In this document: one piece after another, positions 9,210-18,241 of the stretch | How positions within the stretch are numbered: position 1 is the first letter of the stretch | How the letters are laid out: each line of letters begins with the position of its first letter | Assembly (NCBI GenBank): GCA_018883545.1 | Contig: JAHLEH010000005.1 | Coordinates: 62,001 to 126,000, forward strand | Direction: 5' to 3' | Source of the DNA: Marixanthotalea marina | Lineage (GTDB): Bacteria > Bacteroidota > Bacteroidia > Flavobacteriales > Flavobacteriaceae | DNA: 64,000 nt | Position numbers and translations under genes: made by a program | The notes under the pieces: model-generated | What the model saw: only the letters and a program-made list of their open reading frames with translations | Database searches by the model: none | What the model was told of the DNA's origin: nothing

Positions 9210-10436
9210 TTATACGAGTTGTTTGGGGTAACATATATAATATTTTGTTACAGGTTTTGCCAAAGCTTTTACATTTAGGTGGTCGGACGCCTTAACGATA
9301 TCTTCTATTTTTCCCGATTTGTGCAAAATATTAATGTTGTGATGATTTACTTGATAAGCTTGGTTGGATATTTCTCCTGTAAATACAAAGTATTTGGCCT
9401 CATTTTCTGAAATGCCGTATTTGTCGATTAAATAATCTATGCGTTTGGTCAGGTTATTTTCCTTGAATTTTTTGTTCTTAATTTTTATTTTTAAAAGATT
9501 TCTATTGATTATCATACTTGATAAATGGCTCAGAACGAAATCATCAATGTATTGCCACTGTTTTAAAGCAGAAACAATATCAAAATCATCTAACTTAGAG
9601 AATATATCCAATATTTCATCATTAAAGTTAGTGATAGATATTTCATTGTCAATAAAATACTGTAAAGGTTCACTTATTTTTAATTCTTTTGAGGCATTTA
9701 GTTCTTTGGCTCTTTTGAGTGCGCGTATTAAAAGTTGTTCTGCAACCAAGCCAGTTTTATGCAAATAAACTTGCCAATACATAAAGCGTCTGGCTATAAT
9801 GAATTTTTCAACACTGTAAATGCCTTTTTCTTCAACAACCAACTTATCATCAACAATATTTAACATGGTAATGAGGCGTTCACTATTGATATTCCCTTCA
9901 GCTACACCTGTGTAAAAACTATCGCGTTTTAAATAGTCTGCCCTGTCCATATCCAATTGGCCAGAAATAAGCTGACACATAAATGGCCTATGATATTCAC
10001 CTTTGAAAATTTTGATTGCTAGCGTTAAATTTGAGTTAAATTCAGTATTTAACTTCTCCATAAGCAACAAAGAAATTTGTTCATGAGACACATTGCTAAC
10101 GATACTGTTTTCCATGGCATGCGAAAAAGGACCATGTCCAATATCATGTAGCAAAATTGCTATATACAAAGCTTGTTCTTCTTCTTCAGAAATACCTATC
10201 CCCTTAAATCGTAGCACATTAACAGTTTGCTGCATTAAATGCATGCAACCAATGGCATGATGAAAACGCGTATGATGAGCCCCAGGATAAACCATATAAG
10301 ACATGCCCATTTGGGTTATTCTGCGCAATCTTTGAAAATACTTGTGCTGTATTAAATCAAAAATTAAGGAATTTGGAATGGTAATAAATCCGTAAATTGG
10401 GTCGTTTAATATTTTGAGTTTGTTTTGAGTTGGCAA
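9210..10436 (-). CDS. HD domain phosphohydrolase (SAMHD1/dGTPase-like)
   Basis: A 408-residue cytosolic protein with an HD metal-binding domain: RFHHAIG (His59/His60), LLHDIGHGPFSH (His97-Asp98), and a further Asp at QLDMDRADYL. This is the arrangement of the deoxynucleotide triphosphohydrolase/SAMHD1 family and of widespread Bacteroidota HD proteins. The substrate is probably a nucleotide but cannot be assigned from sequence. It diverges from porX across a 36-nt gap and stands immediately upstream of lpxD on the same strand. Confidence 0.88.
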   Translation of the reverse strand: MPTQNKLKILNDPIYGFITIPNSLIFDLIQHKYFQRLRRITQMGMSYMVYPGAHHTRFHHAIGCMHLMQQTVNVLRFKGIGISEEEEQALYIAILLHDIGHGPFSHAMENSIVSNVSHEQISLLLMEKLNTEFNSNLTLAIKIFKGEYHRPFMCQLISGQLDMDRADYLKRDSFYTGVAEGNINSERLITMLNIVDDKLVVEEKGIYSVEKFIIARRFMYWQVYLHKTGLVAEQLLIRALKRAKELNASKELKISEPLQYFIDNEISITNFNDEILDIFSKLDDFDIVSALKQWQYIDDFVLSHLSSMIINRNLLKIKIKNKKFKENNLTKRIDYLIDKYGISENEAKYFVFTGEISNQAYQVNHHNINILHKSGKIEDIVKASDHLNVKALAKPVTKYYICYPKQLV

Positions 10437-10463
10437 ACTTTAATTATTTTGTAATTATATAAA

Positions 10464-10471
10464 CAAATATA
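10464..10471 (-). promoter_or_regulatory. Putative -7 element of the HD phosphohydrolase gene
   Basis: The minus strand reads TATATTTG, a match to TAnnTTTG, 28 nt before the start codon. It sits right next to the divergent porX start codon (10473), so the two genes share a very compact regulatory gap. Confidence 0.4.
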
Positions 10472-10472
10472 C

Positions 10473-12026
10473 ATGAATAACATAAATATACTTTGGGTAG
10501 ATGATGAAATTGATTTGCTAAAACCCCATATATTATTCTTAGAGAAAAAAAACTATAAAGTTACTACTTGCCAGAGTGGTACAGAAGCCATTGAAGCTCT
10601 TGATGATAAGAATTTTGATATTGTTTTTTTAGATGAAAATATGCCAGGTCTTACCGGTCTTGAAACTTTAAATGAAATAAAAGAACGCAGAGACAGCCTA
10701 CCTGTGGTTATGATTACCAAAAGTGAAGAAGAGTATATCATGGAAGAAGCTATTGGCAATAAAATAGCCGATTACCTAATTAAGCCCGTTAACCCCAACC
10801 AAATTTTATTAAGCCTAAAAAAGAATTTGGATAATTCCAGATTGGTTTCAGAAAAAACAACCTCAAATTACCAACAGGAGTTCAGAAAAATAGCTATGGA
10901 TTTGTCTATGGTTAACTCTTACGAAGAATGGGTTAACCTTTATCAAAAGCTTATTTATTGGGAAATACAGTTAGAAGACATTGAAGATGCCGGAATGGTC
11001 GAAATTTTAGAGTCCCAAAAGAATGAAGCCAATATTCAATTTGGCAAGTATATTGAAAAAAACTATTTTAAATGGTTCGATAGTAATAACGAAGCCCCAA
11101 TAATGTCGCATACTTTATTTAAGGAGCGCGTTGTTCCAGAATTGAGCAAAAGCAAACCAACACTTTTAATAGTTATCGATAATTTAAGATACGACCAATG
11201 GAAGGTCTTTGAGCCCATCATCAATAATTATTATAAAAAGGAAAAAGAAGACCCTTTTTTCAGCATTTTACCTACTGCAACTCAATATGCAAGAAATGCT
11301 ATTTTTTCTGGATTAATGCCTAGCGACATGGAACGCCTGTTTCCTAAATATTGGAAAAACGATACCGATGATGGTGGCAAAAACCTTTTTGAAGCTGAAT
11401 TTTTAGAGTCCCAAATGAAGCGACTTGGACTAACAAACTTGACACACGAATATCATAAAATAACCAATATAAAATCGGGTAAAAAACTAGTTGATAACTT
11501 CAAGTCTTTAAAAAATAATGACTTAACGGTTGTAGTTTATAATTTTGTAGACATGCTTTCCCATGCAAAAACAGAAATGGAAGTCGTAAGAGAATTGGCT
11601 GCTAATGACAAAGCCTACAGGTCTTTAGCATTGAGTTGGTTTAAGAACTCTCCCCTATTGGAAATTATTCATCAAGCTCAAATATTAGGGTTTAAACTGA
11701 TACTAACCACCGATCATGGCACTATAAATGTTAAAAGCCCGTCAAGGGTAATTGGCGATAGAGAAACAAGTTTAAACCTACGCTATAAAACAGGAAGAAG
11801 TTTAACTTACGAAAGTAAAGACGTTATGGTAGCCAAAGACCCCAAAGTCATTCATTTGCCTTCCATTAACATGAGCAGTACGTTTATATTTGCAAAAAGT
11901 GACTTGTTTTTTGCGTATCAAAACAACTATAACCATTATGTAAGCTATTATAGGAACACCTATCAACATGGTGGTATTTCATTGGAGGAAATGATTATTC
12001 CTTTTGTAGTTTTTAATCCAAAATAA
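10473..12026 (+). CDS. porX: PorX-type response regulator with PglZ domain
   Basis: A 517-residue protein with an N-terminal receiver domain (1-125): acidic pocket VDDE at 9-12, phospho-acceptor Asp54 in FLDENMPG, and the conserved Lys in LIKPVNP. A helical linker follows, then a PglZ alkaline-phosphatase-superfamily domain (about 160-515), including LLIVIDNLRYDQW and TTDHGT. This architecture is PorX, which with the kinase PorY controls the type IX secretion system and gliding in Bacteroidota; in described members the PglZ domain is a nucleotide phosphodiesterase. PorY is not in the window. It diverges from the HD gene, and the next plus-strand gene is tsaE. Confidence 0.93.
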   Translation: MNNINILWVDDEIDLLKPHILFLEKKNYKVTTCQSGTEAIEALDDKNFDIVFLDENMPGLTGLETLNEIKERRDSLPVVMITKSEEEYIMEEAIGNKIADYLIKPVNPNQILLSLKKNLDNSRLVSEKTTSNYQQEFRKIAMDLSMVNSYEEWVNLYQKLIYWEIQLEDIEDAGMVEILESQKNEANIQFGKYIEKNYFKWFDSNNEAPIMSHTLFKERVVPELSKSKPTLLIVIDNLRYDQWKVFEPIINNYYKKEKEDPFFSILPTATQYARNAIFSGLMPSDMERLFPKYWKNDTDDGGKNLFEAEFLESQMKRLGLTNLTHEYHKITNIKSGKKLVDNFKSLKNNDLTVVVYNFVDMLSHAKTEMEVVRELAANDKAYRSLALSWFKNSPLLEIIHQAQILGFKLILTTDHGTINVKSPSRVIGDRETSLNLRYKTGRSLTYESKDVMVAKDPKVIHLPSINMSSTFIFAKSDLFFAYQNNYNHYVSYYRNTYQHGGISLEEMIIPFVVFNPK

Positions 12027-12118
12027 TCCGTGTAATGCATAAAACATCGATAAAATGCGTTATTTTTTGGTTTTTCTAAATTTTTATGCTTAATATTGTA
12101 CTGTAAATTTTATTTAAT

Positions 12119-12562
12119 TTGGAAATTAATTATACATTAAATGATGTTGATTTAGTTGCAGCCCAAATAGTTAGCAAGCTAAATACAAAAATCATACTGC
12201 TCTATGGTGAAATGGGAGTTGGTAAAACAACTTTAGTGAAAGCTATTGCCAGGAAATTAGGTAGTACAGACGAAGTTAGCAGTCCTACATTTTCTCTAGT
12301 CAATGAGTATCAAGCTGAAGATGGATTAATTTACCATTTTGATTTGTATAGAATTAAAGATATAGATGAAGTTTACAATTTAGGAATAGAAGATTATCTG
12401 TTTTCAGATAATTGGTCCATAGTAGAATGGCCAGAAATAATTGAAAACCATATGCCCCTACGTTTTGATAGAATTGATTTGGTTACAAATCAAGATAATT
12501 CCAGAACGTTAAAATTGAATAATAAAAACGAATTTAACCTAATAAATCATGCCGAGCAGTAG
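12119..12562 (+). CDS. tsaE: tRNA threonylcarbamoyladenosine synthesis ATPase TsaE
   Basis: A 147-residue P-loop protein of TsaE length. It has Walker A GEMGVGKTT (30-38), the family motif SSPTFSLVNEY, then FDLYRI and the C-terminal SIVEWPE. With TsaB and TsaD it makes the t6A modification at A37 of ANN-decoding tRNAs. The first in-frame start is TTG; no upstream ATG is available and the N-terminus aligns well with the family, so a TTG start is likely. The gene follows porX after 92 nt. Confidence 0.93.
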   Translation: MEINYTLNDVDLVAAQIVSKLNTKIILLYGEMGVGKTTLVKAIARKLGSTDEVSSPTFSLVNEYQAEDGLIYHFDLYRIKDIDEVYNLGIEDYLFSDNWSIVEWPEIIENHMPLRFDRIDLVTNQDNSRTLKLNNKNEFNLINHAEQ

Positions 12563-12687
12563 CAAATAAACACTAAAACCTTTCAAGAAATTGCAGTTTT
12601 ACGGTAAAGCCGCAGCGCAAAAAAACAAAATCAATGTTTTTAACATATTTTTAACATTTTAACTGCGTTTTGTCGATAGTTGCATCA

Positions 12688-12695
12688 TAAATTTG
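12688..12695 (+). promoter_or_regulatory. Putative -7 element before the small secreted peptide
   Basis: TAAATTTG matches the TAnnTTTG consensus, with a TTG 15 nt further upstream, shorter than the usual 17-23 nt spacing. It lies 30 nt before the start codon of the 43-residue peptide. Confidence 0.45.
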
Positions 12696-12725
12696 AGGTA
12701 ATTAATTAATTAAATCCCTTGAATT

Positions 12726-12857
12726 ATGAAAACTAAAAAGTATTTAATCGCAATTGCAATCTTTGGAGGAATTTTGTTTACAGCTCAGGCAGTTAATGCT
12801 AGCCAAGATGGAGCAAAAGTTGAAAGATCAAAAATTAAAGTTCCTACCCACGGATAA
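12726..12857 (+). CDS. Small secreted peptide of 43 residues, unknown function
   Basis: A short frame starting ATG with an evident signal peptide: MKTKK, a hydrophobic core YLIAIAIFGGILF, then TAQAVNA with a likely cleavage after NA. The mature part would be only about 17 residues, ending KIKVPTHG. It has its own candidate promoter and a spaced start. Its last 50 nt overlap the membrane protein gene in another frame (+1). The textbook signal peptide argues strongly that this frame is translated. I do not recognise the family. Confidence 0.7.
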   Translation: MKTKKYLIAIAIFGGILFTAQAVNASQDGAKVERSKIKVPTHG

Positions 12858-13341
12858 AAAGAGTTTAATTGTAGGTAGTATTGTCGCTACGTTAATAGCA
12901 ATTACACCTTACATATTTTATTCATATGAAAGTGTTCCTGACGAAAAAGTTTGGAGCACTTTTTTATTTACTTATAACAGCGGTAATTTTGAAAGTGCTA
13001 ATGTAGCTTTTTGGATTCTTACAAGTAAATTTGTCCCTTTGCTTTTGCTTTTCATATGGTTTTTTACTTGTAGGCATTGGTGGTATCACTCTCTGTTGGT
13101 TCCGATATCCATGTACTCTTACCAAATATTCACCACTTTAAATGAAGACTTAAAATATGTTGACTCAAACCAGCTTATTTATATTATACCCATTATAGCT
13201 TTAATAATTCCATCTATCTATCTAATAAGAGCACAAATTTTCAATAAAATAAATGCTGTATCTAAAACGATGGAAGAATTGGAAGATGAATTTAAAATAT
13301 CACCTAAAAACTTTTGGGAAAAAGTAAAGCAATATTTTTAG
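12808..13341 (+). CDS. Hypothetical integral membrane protein
   Basis: A 177-residue protein with about four hydrophobic segments (SLIVGSIVATLIAITPYIF, a WILTSKFVPLLLLFIWFF helix, a YHSLLVPISMYSYQI helix, IYIIPIIALIIPSIYLI) and a charged C-terminal tail ending FWEKVKQYF. The frame is open further upstream to 12754, but ATG at 12808 (or 12796) is preferred because the upstream part is shared with the secreted peptide. No catalytic motif is visible. Its 3' end overlaps the convergent receptor gene by 4 nt. It is likely a conserved flavobacterial inner-membrane protein of unknown role. Confidence 0.75.
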   Translation: MEQKLKDQKLKFLPTDKKSLIVGSIVATLIAITPYIFYSYESVPDEKVWSTFLFTYNSGNFESANVAFWILTSKFVPLLLLFIWFFTCRHWWYHSLLVPISMYSYQIFTTLNEDLKYVDSNQLIYIIPIIALIIPSIYLIRAQIFNKINAVSKTMEELEDEFKISPKNFWEKVKQYF

Positions 13342-15779
13342 AAGCTAGACTCTTTTTTATTTAGTCTTTCTAATTCTTCTAGTTCTAAATTTTTAGAGTT
13401 AGGTTTTAATATTGTATTTCCAAACTTATAATTAAACCCAACAACTAGCAATCTGTTTTCCATTCTAGAGTTAAACCATACATCTTGATTTAAATATTTT
13501 GTTGTTGTGTAATAGTTTTGCTTATTTAACAAATCTTCAACACCTATGTTTAATGAAGCTCTATTTTTCCAAAAGGTTTTTTTTAAACTTAGATTCAATC
13601 CCCATCTTTCACTAGCTATTTTCGCGTCTTCTGCAATTGGTGATATATAAACAAAAGCAACATCAAATGTTAAACTTTCATCTTTTAAAAAACCAAAATA
13701 ATTGTTTATTTGGGCATATAGAGACCATTTGCTATTGGAAACCAACTCATCATTGCTTTCCAAAGCAAAAAATTTATTGTCGTAAAAAAAAGCAGAAGTT
13801 AAGGCGTATAAGTTCCACCTAGGCATAAGGTTGGTATAGGTCATAAAATCCAAGCCGTATGAAATACTTTTATCAATATTTGTGTTAATATATTTTATAA
13901 TGTTATCCTCATTGTCTTGAAAAACAATTTCTAACGTGGGGTTGTTTTCAAAACGATAATACAACTCAAATGTGTAATTCTTGTTAAAAGTGTATCCTAG
14001 GGTTAAAACATCATCTATTTGTGGACTTAAATTCGGATTACCTGTGCTGTAGGTATTATCATTAAAATAATATTTAAAAGGGTTTAATTCACCATAACGA
14101 GGTCTATAGATACGCTTTTTATAATTAAAATAGATATCGTTGTTTTCATTTATATGATTCAATATATAAAAGGTTGGGAAAAATTTGATATAATTATTGT
14201 TATTTACTTGGTTTGTTGTTTTTGATTTTCCTTTTACATCTGTATATTCCGTTCTTAAACCAGCTTGCAAACTCCATTTGCTCCAATCTTTTGAATACGA
14301 TGCATAGGCGGCATAGTTCATTTCATCATATAAAAATATATCAGAGTTTTGTAAGTCCTCCACCCTATTACCATTTATAAAATTATACTGGTTTAAAACG
14401 CTCCTGGAGTCTATACTTGAAATTTTCATGCCGGTCTCAAATGAAGAAGTCTCATTAATTGGCAACTCGTAATCTATTTGACCAGTATACAGGTTTATAT
14501 CTTGACTGGAAAATGTTTGAAATCTGTTCTCTCTAAAGGGCGTTGCTGCATTAGGAAAAAAATAACCTGTTTCTACATTCTGGAAATCGGAATAATCATA
14601 ATCTGTATAGTGAGCACTAACTGAAAGCCTTTCGCCTTCCCTTTTAAATTTGTGCACATAATCCAAAGTGTACGCAAAATTCAATGCTTCGGTTACAGAT
14701 ATTTTATCGGTTATAAACAAAGAGTCTAAAATTCTATTTGAATCAAAAACCTGAGTAGTTGAATTAACATCAAACTTGGTATTCTCTCTTGGGGAAAGGA
14801 GAATATTTGTTGAAAATGCTAAAGTGTTATTTTCGTTAAAATCGTATTCAAGAGTTCCATTTATGCTTTGATCTGATGATTTTTTTACTCGATCGTAATC
14901 TGTATCCCAACTTGTGGCACTTTGACCATTCGAATCAAAAAAATTGACATATTCATCATTGTGCCTAAAATCTTTCCTTGGACTAATATTATAATTCAAA
15001 TACGCATTTAATTTATTGGTCTTAAAAAAATGACTCGTACCAATTGAATATTTAGGGAATTTGTATCCTTGTTTGTAATTGCCAAAAACACTGCCGTTAT
15101 AACCCGCTATTATATTTTTACTGGTTACAATGTTAATTACTGCGCCGCCTTCGGCTTCGTATTTAGCAGGTGGGTTTGTTATTACTTCAACAGACTTTAT
15201 ATTGGTGGCCGTAGTGCCTTCCAAAAGTTGCATAACATCGCTAGAAGATAAATGCACCCTTCGGTCGTTTATATATACAATGGGTTCGCTATTTTTCACG
15301 GTTATCTTGCCGTCAGTAACAAAAACTCCCGGCGAATGTTTTAAAACATCTAAAGCGTTGCCGTTAGATAAGGTGGAATTTTCAACATTAAAAATCAATC
15401 TATCTACCATTCTTCTTACAGTTGGACGTTTTGCCACCACTACCACGCTCTCTAATTCCTGATTGTCTTCTTCTAAAATAATATCTCCAATATCTTTATT
15501 GGCAGTTAGCAAAAAAGTAGTTGTGAATTCCTTAAAACCTAAAAAGCTTATTTTAAGAACATAATTACCACTATTGAGGCTTTCAATTATAAAATGGCCG
15601 CTGTCATCACTTATTGCACCAGTCATTAATTCGGCATTGCTTTCATTTAATATAACAATATTCGCAAATGCTATAGGGGTGTTGTTTGTGTCCTTTATGT
15701 TTCCTGTAATGGTAAATTCTTGGGAAAATAATGGTAGTGAGAAAATAAAAAAGAAGTAAGCTACCGATTTAATTGACAT
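13338..15779 (-). CDS. TonB-dependent receptor-like outer membrane beta-barrel protein
   Basis: A protein of 813 residues when started at the ATG that gives a clean signal peptide (MSIKSVAYFFFIFSLPLFSQ); the longer frame upstream looks spurious. The order is signal peptide, CarboxypepD_reg-like domain (about 22-110, FTITGNIKDTNNTPIAFANI), plug (about 120-220, ending VEVITNPPAKYEAEGGAVIN), and a large outer-membrane beta-barrel of the PF14905 type. It is in the outer membrane and probably imports or senses a nutrient; the ligand is unknown. No SusD partner follows, so it is not a typical polysaccharide utilization pair. The stop overlaps the membrane protein gene tail-to-tail. Confidence 0.9.
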   Translation of the reverse strand: MSIKSVAYFFFIFSLPLFSQEFTITGNIKDTNNTPIAFANIVILNESNAELMTGAISDDSGHFIIESLNSGNYVLKISFLGFKEFTTTFLLTANKDIGDIILEEDNQELESVVVVAKRPTVRRMVDRLIFNVENSTLSNGNALDVLKHSPGVFVTDGKITVKNSEPIVYINDRRVHLSSSDVMQLLEGTTATNIKSVEVITNPPAKYEAEGGAVINIVTSKNIIAGYNGSVFGNYKQGYKFPKYSIGTSHFFKTNKLNAYLNYNISPRKDFRHNDEYVNFFDSNGQSATSWDTDYDRVKKSSDQSINGTLEYDFNENNTLAFSTNILLSPRENTKFDVNSTTQVFDSNRILDSLFITDKISVTEALNFAYTLDYVHKFKREGERLSVSAHYTDYDYSDFQNVETGYFFPNAATPFRENRFQTFSSQDINLYTGQIDYELPINETSSFETGMKISSIDSRSVLNQYNFINGNRVEDLQNSDIFLYDEMNYAAYASYSKDWSKWSLQAGLRTEYTDVKGKSKTTNQVNNNNYIKFFPTFYILNHINENNDIYFNYKKRIYRPRYGELNPFKYYFNDNTYSTGNPNLSPQIDDVLTLGYTFNKNYTFELYYRFENNPTLEIVFQDNEDNIIKYINTNIDKSISYGLDFMTYTNLMPRWNLYALTSAFFYDNKFFALESNDELVSNSKWSLYAQINNYFGFLKDESLTFDVAFVYISPIAEDAKIASERWGLNLSLKKTFWKNRASLNIGVEDLLNKQNYYTTTKYLNQDVWFNSRMENRLLVVGFNYKFGNTILKPNSKNLELEELERLNKKESSF

Positions 15780-15948
15780 AGGCAAATCATCTATTACAAA
15801 CTTAAAATAATTTATCCAAACAGCTTTATAGAAATACCACATTTAGTTCGAAACGTTTTCTTACTAAAAGAATGGACAATAATTTTTGTATAGCATATGT
15901 AGAACACAAAAAAAATTGTAAATTCAATTCTTAAAACTTTTTTAAAAA

Positions 15949-17148
15949 ATGTCTGATTTACCATCTCCTTTTACAAAACAACAATTGTTGCCCCAAGAAG
16001 AAAAACTGGAAATTTTCAAAAAGAAAGGGGAGCTTTTTATTGGTATTCCTAAAGAAACAGCTTATCAGGAAAAAAGGGTGTGTTTAACACCAGATGCAGT
16101 TTCTGCCATAGTTAGCAATGGGCATCGTGTTTTAATGGAATCTGGCGCAGGTGATGGCGCAAGTTTTACAGATAAGGATTATAGTGAAGCTGGAGCTGAA
16201 ATAACCAATGATACTGCCAAAGTATTTGCCTGCCCAATGGTACTAAAAGTAGAACCGCCAACATTAGAACAGATTAAACTTTTAAATCCGCAAGCCATAC
16301 TAATTTCAGCACTTCAAATTAAAACTCAATCAAAAAAATACTTTGAAACCTTGGCATCTAAGCGCATTACAGCCCTTGCGTTTGAATTTATAAAAGATGA
16401 AGATGGCACCTACCCTGCAGTGCGTTCTTTAAGTGAAATTGCTGGAACGGCTTCTGTTTTAATTGCAGCACAATTATTATCCAACGATATAGAAGGTAAC
16501 GGTTTAATGCTCGGTAATATAAGTGGGGTTCCTCCAATAGAGGTTGTTGTTTTAGGAGCAGGAACTGTTGGTGAGTTTGCAGCTAGAAGTGCTTTGGGAC
16601 TGGGAGCCAACGTAAAAATATTCGATAATTCTATTACCAAGCTTAGAAAAATACAGTTGCACTTAGGACGACCACTTTATACATCTACGATACAGCCAAA
16701 AAATCTAACAAAAGCCTTAAAACGATGTGATGTTGTTATTGGTGCTGTTAGAGGTAATAATAGAGCGCCTATTATTGTAAGTGAAGCACTAGTACAATCC
16801 ATGAAAAAAAGATCAATAATAATAGATGTAAGTATTGATATGGGAGGTTGTTTTGAAACCAGTGAGGTAACCACCCACAAAAATCCAACATTTGTAAAAC
16901 ACGGCGTTATTCATTATTGTGTACCTAACATCCCAGCAAGATATTCCCGCACGGCTTCCATATCGATAAGCAATATGTTTACACCATACCTTTTAAAAAT
17001 AGCTGAGGATGGCGGCATTGAAAATTCTTTGCGTTTTGACAAAGGTTTAAAAAATGGGTTGTATTTTTACCACGGAATTTTAACAAGCAAGTCTGTTGCA
17101 GAGTGGTTTGATTTAAAATATAGTGATATCAACCTGCTTATATTTTAA
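15949..17148 (+). CDS. ald: Alanine dehydrogenase
   Basis: A 399-residue protein of the alanine dehydrogenase / transhydrogenase N-terminal family. It begins the domain with IGIPKETAYQEKRVCLTPD, has the NAD-binding GAGTVGEFAARSA at about 203-215, and ends with the SKSVAEWFDL segment. It interconverts L-alanine and pyruvate plus ammonia with NAD(H). The length and the extra N-terminal 30 residues fit the Bacteroidota form. It is followed after 21 nt by the DUF4258-like gene, so the two are likely co-transcribed. Confidence 0.92.
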   Translation: MSDLPSPFTKQQLLPQEEKLEIFKKKGELFIGIPKETAYQEKRVCLTPDAVSAIVSNGHRVLMESGAGDGASFTDKDYSEAGAEITNDTAKVFACPMVLKVEPPTLEQIKLLNPQAILISALQIKTQSKKYFETLASKRITALAFEFIKDEDGTYPAVRSLSEIAGTASVLIAAQLLSNDIEGNGLMLGNISGVPPIEVVVLGAGTVGEFAARSALGLGANVKIFDNSITKLRKIQLHLGRPLYTSTIQPKNLTKALKRCDVVIGAVRGNNRAPIIVSEALVQSMKKRSIIIDVSIDMGGCFETSEVTTHKNPTFVKHGVIHYCVPNIPARYSRTASISISNMFTPYLLKIAEDGGIENSLRFDKGLKNGLYFYHGILTSKSVAEWFDLKYSDINLLIF

Positions 17149-17169
17149 CGGATTTTTTAAACAAGTTTA

Positions 17170-17547
17170 ATGACATTATTACAACGTGTTGGGTATTACC
17201 TAGGTGGTTTTTCTATAGGATTAATAATTCTTGCTTTCTTTTTAAATGGGAAAAAAGCTTCATGTAGTTATGGCCCGGAATCTAGGGTAATCAAAAACAT
17301 CAATTCAAAAAGAATAGTTTACAGCCCTGACTTTGAAGAATCCATGCATCAAATGAATTTGGATACTTTAAGTATCAACAAAGCTTTAAAAAGGGGTGAT
17401 ATTGATTTCTCAAAGAGTGAAACCCGAAAAGAACCTTGTAGTGTTTATTATATAGAAGATACATTTGATTCTTCTGAGATTTCATTTTTGGTAGAAAACT
17501 GCGACAGTATTGCAACTCTTTCAAATCTTACTTTAAAGGATGATTAA
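17170..17547 (+). CDS. DUF4258-like small membrane-anchored protein
   Basis: A 125-residue protein with one N-terminal membrane segment (about 9-26, LGGFSIGLIILAFFL) and a soluble domain of about 95 residues containing two conserved-looking Cys (SCSYGP and EPCSVYY). It resembles DUF4258-type proteins found next to alanine dehydrogenase in flavobacteria; this match is from memory of the family. Function unknown. It overlaps the sugar transferase gene by 8 nt, so the two are translationally coupled. Confidence 0.75.
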   Translation: MTLLQRVGYYLGGFSIGLIILAFFLNGKKASCSYGPESRVIKNINSKRIVYSPDFEESMHQMNLDTLSINKALKRGDIDFSKSETRKEPCSVYYIEDTFDSSEISFLVENCDSIATLSNLTLKDD

Positions 17548-18133
17548 ACGCAGCTTTGATGTTGTTTTTTCATTATTAGGACTGTTAATCCTATCTCCAA
17601 TTTTATTACTAATTTCTATTTTAATTAAACTAGGAAGTAAAGGGCCTGTTTTATTTATCCAAAAAAGAGTAGGTAAAAACAATAAAGATTTCAATATCTA
17701 TAAATTTAGAACCATGTATTTGGCTTCTGAGGACAAGGGATTGCTAACTTTAGGAAACCACGACACTAGAATTACAAAAGTTGGATATTATTTAAGACTT
17801 TATAAGATTGATGAATTTCCGCAACTAGTTAATATTTTAATTGGCGATATGAGTTTTGTGGGACCAAGACCAGAATTGCGCCATTATGTTAGTTTTTACA
17901 AAAAAGAAGATTACGATGTGTTTTCGGTGCGTCCTGGTATTACAGGATTGGCTTCATTAAAATATAGAAACGAAGTTGAACTTTTAAAATCTGCTGATGA
18001 CCCTGAAACTTACTTTATTAATACTATTATTCCGGATAAAATAAAATACAATAAAGAATATATTAAAAACCAAAGCTTTTGGTTAGATATTAAGTTAATA
18101 TTTATGACCTTAAGGCAAGTCTTTAAAATTTAA
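17540..18133 (+). CDS. Small phosphoglycosyl transferase (PglC/bacterial sugar transferase family)
   Basis: A 197-residue monotopic phosphoglycosyl transferase. It starts with the re-entrant membrane helix (SLLGLLILSPILLLI), then RVGKNNKDFNIYKFRTM, the DEFPQL motif and GPRPEL, all hallmarks of the family. It would transfer a sugar-1-phosphate from a UDP-sugar to undecaprenyl phosphate, starting a polysaccharide or glycan repeat. It is the first of three such enzymes in the window and is linked to ald/DUF4258 rather than to the capsule operons, so it may serve a different glycan. Confidence 0.9.
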   Translation: MIKRSFDVVFSLLGLLILSPILLLISILIKLGSKGPVLFIQKRVGKNNKDFNIYKFRTMYLASEDKGLLTLGNHDTRITKVGYYLRLYKIDEFPQLVNILIGDMSFVGPRPELRHYVSFYKKEDYDVFSVRPGITGLASLKYRNEVELLKSADDPETYFINTIIPDKIKYNKEYIKNQSFWLDIKLIFMTLRQVFKI

Positions 18134-18241
18134 ACGCTAAAATAATAAGGTGCTTCAATCATTTTATTTAAAAATCCTTAATTTCGCCATTTATTATAAA
18201 TAGTTTACCATATTTATTTCCTCAATAAATTACATCAATAA

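Noticed and set aside
15130-15462. 110-codon plus-strand frame inside the receptor gene
   Set aside because: Lies wholly opposite a clear plug domain and has no family features.
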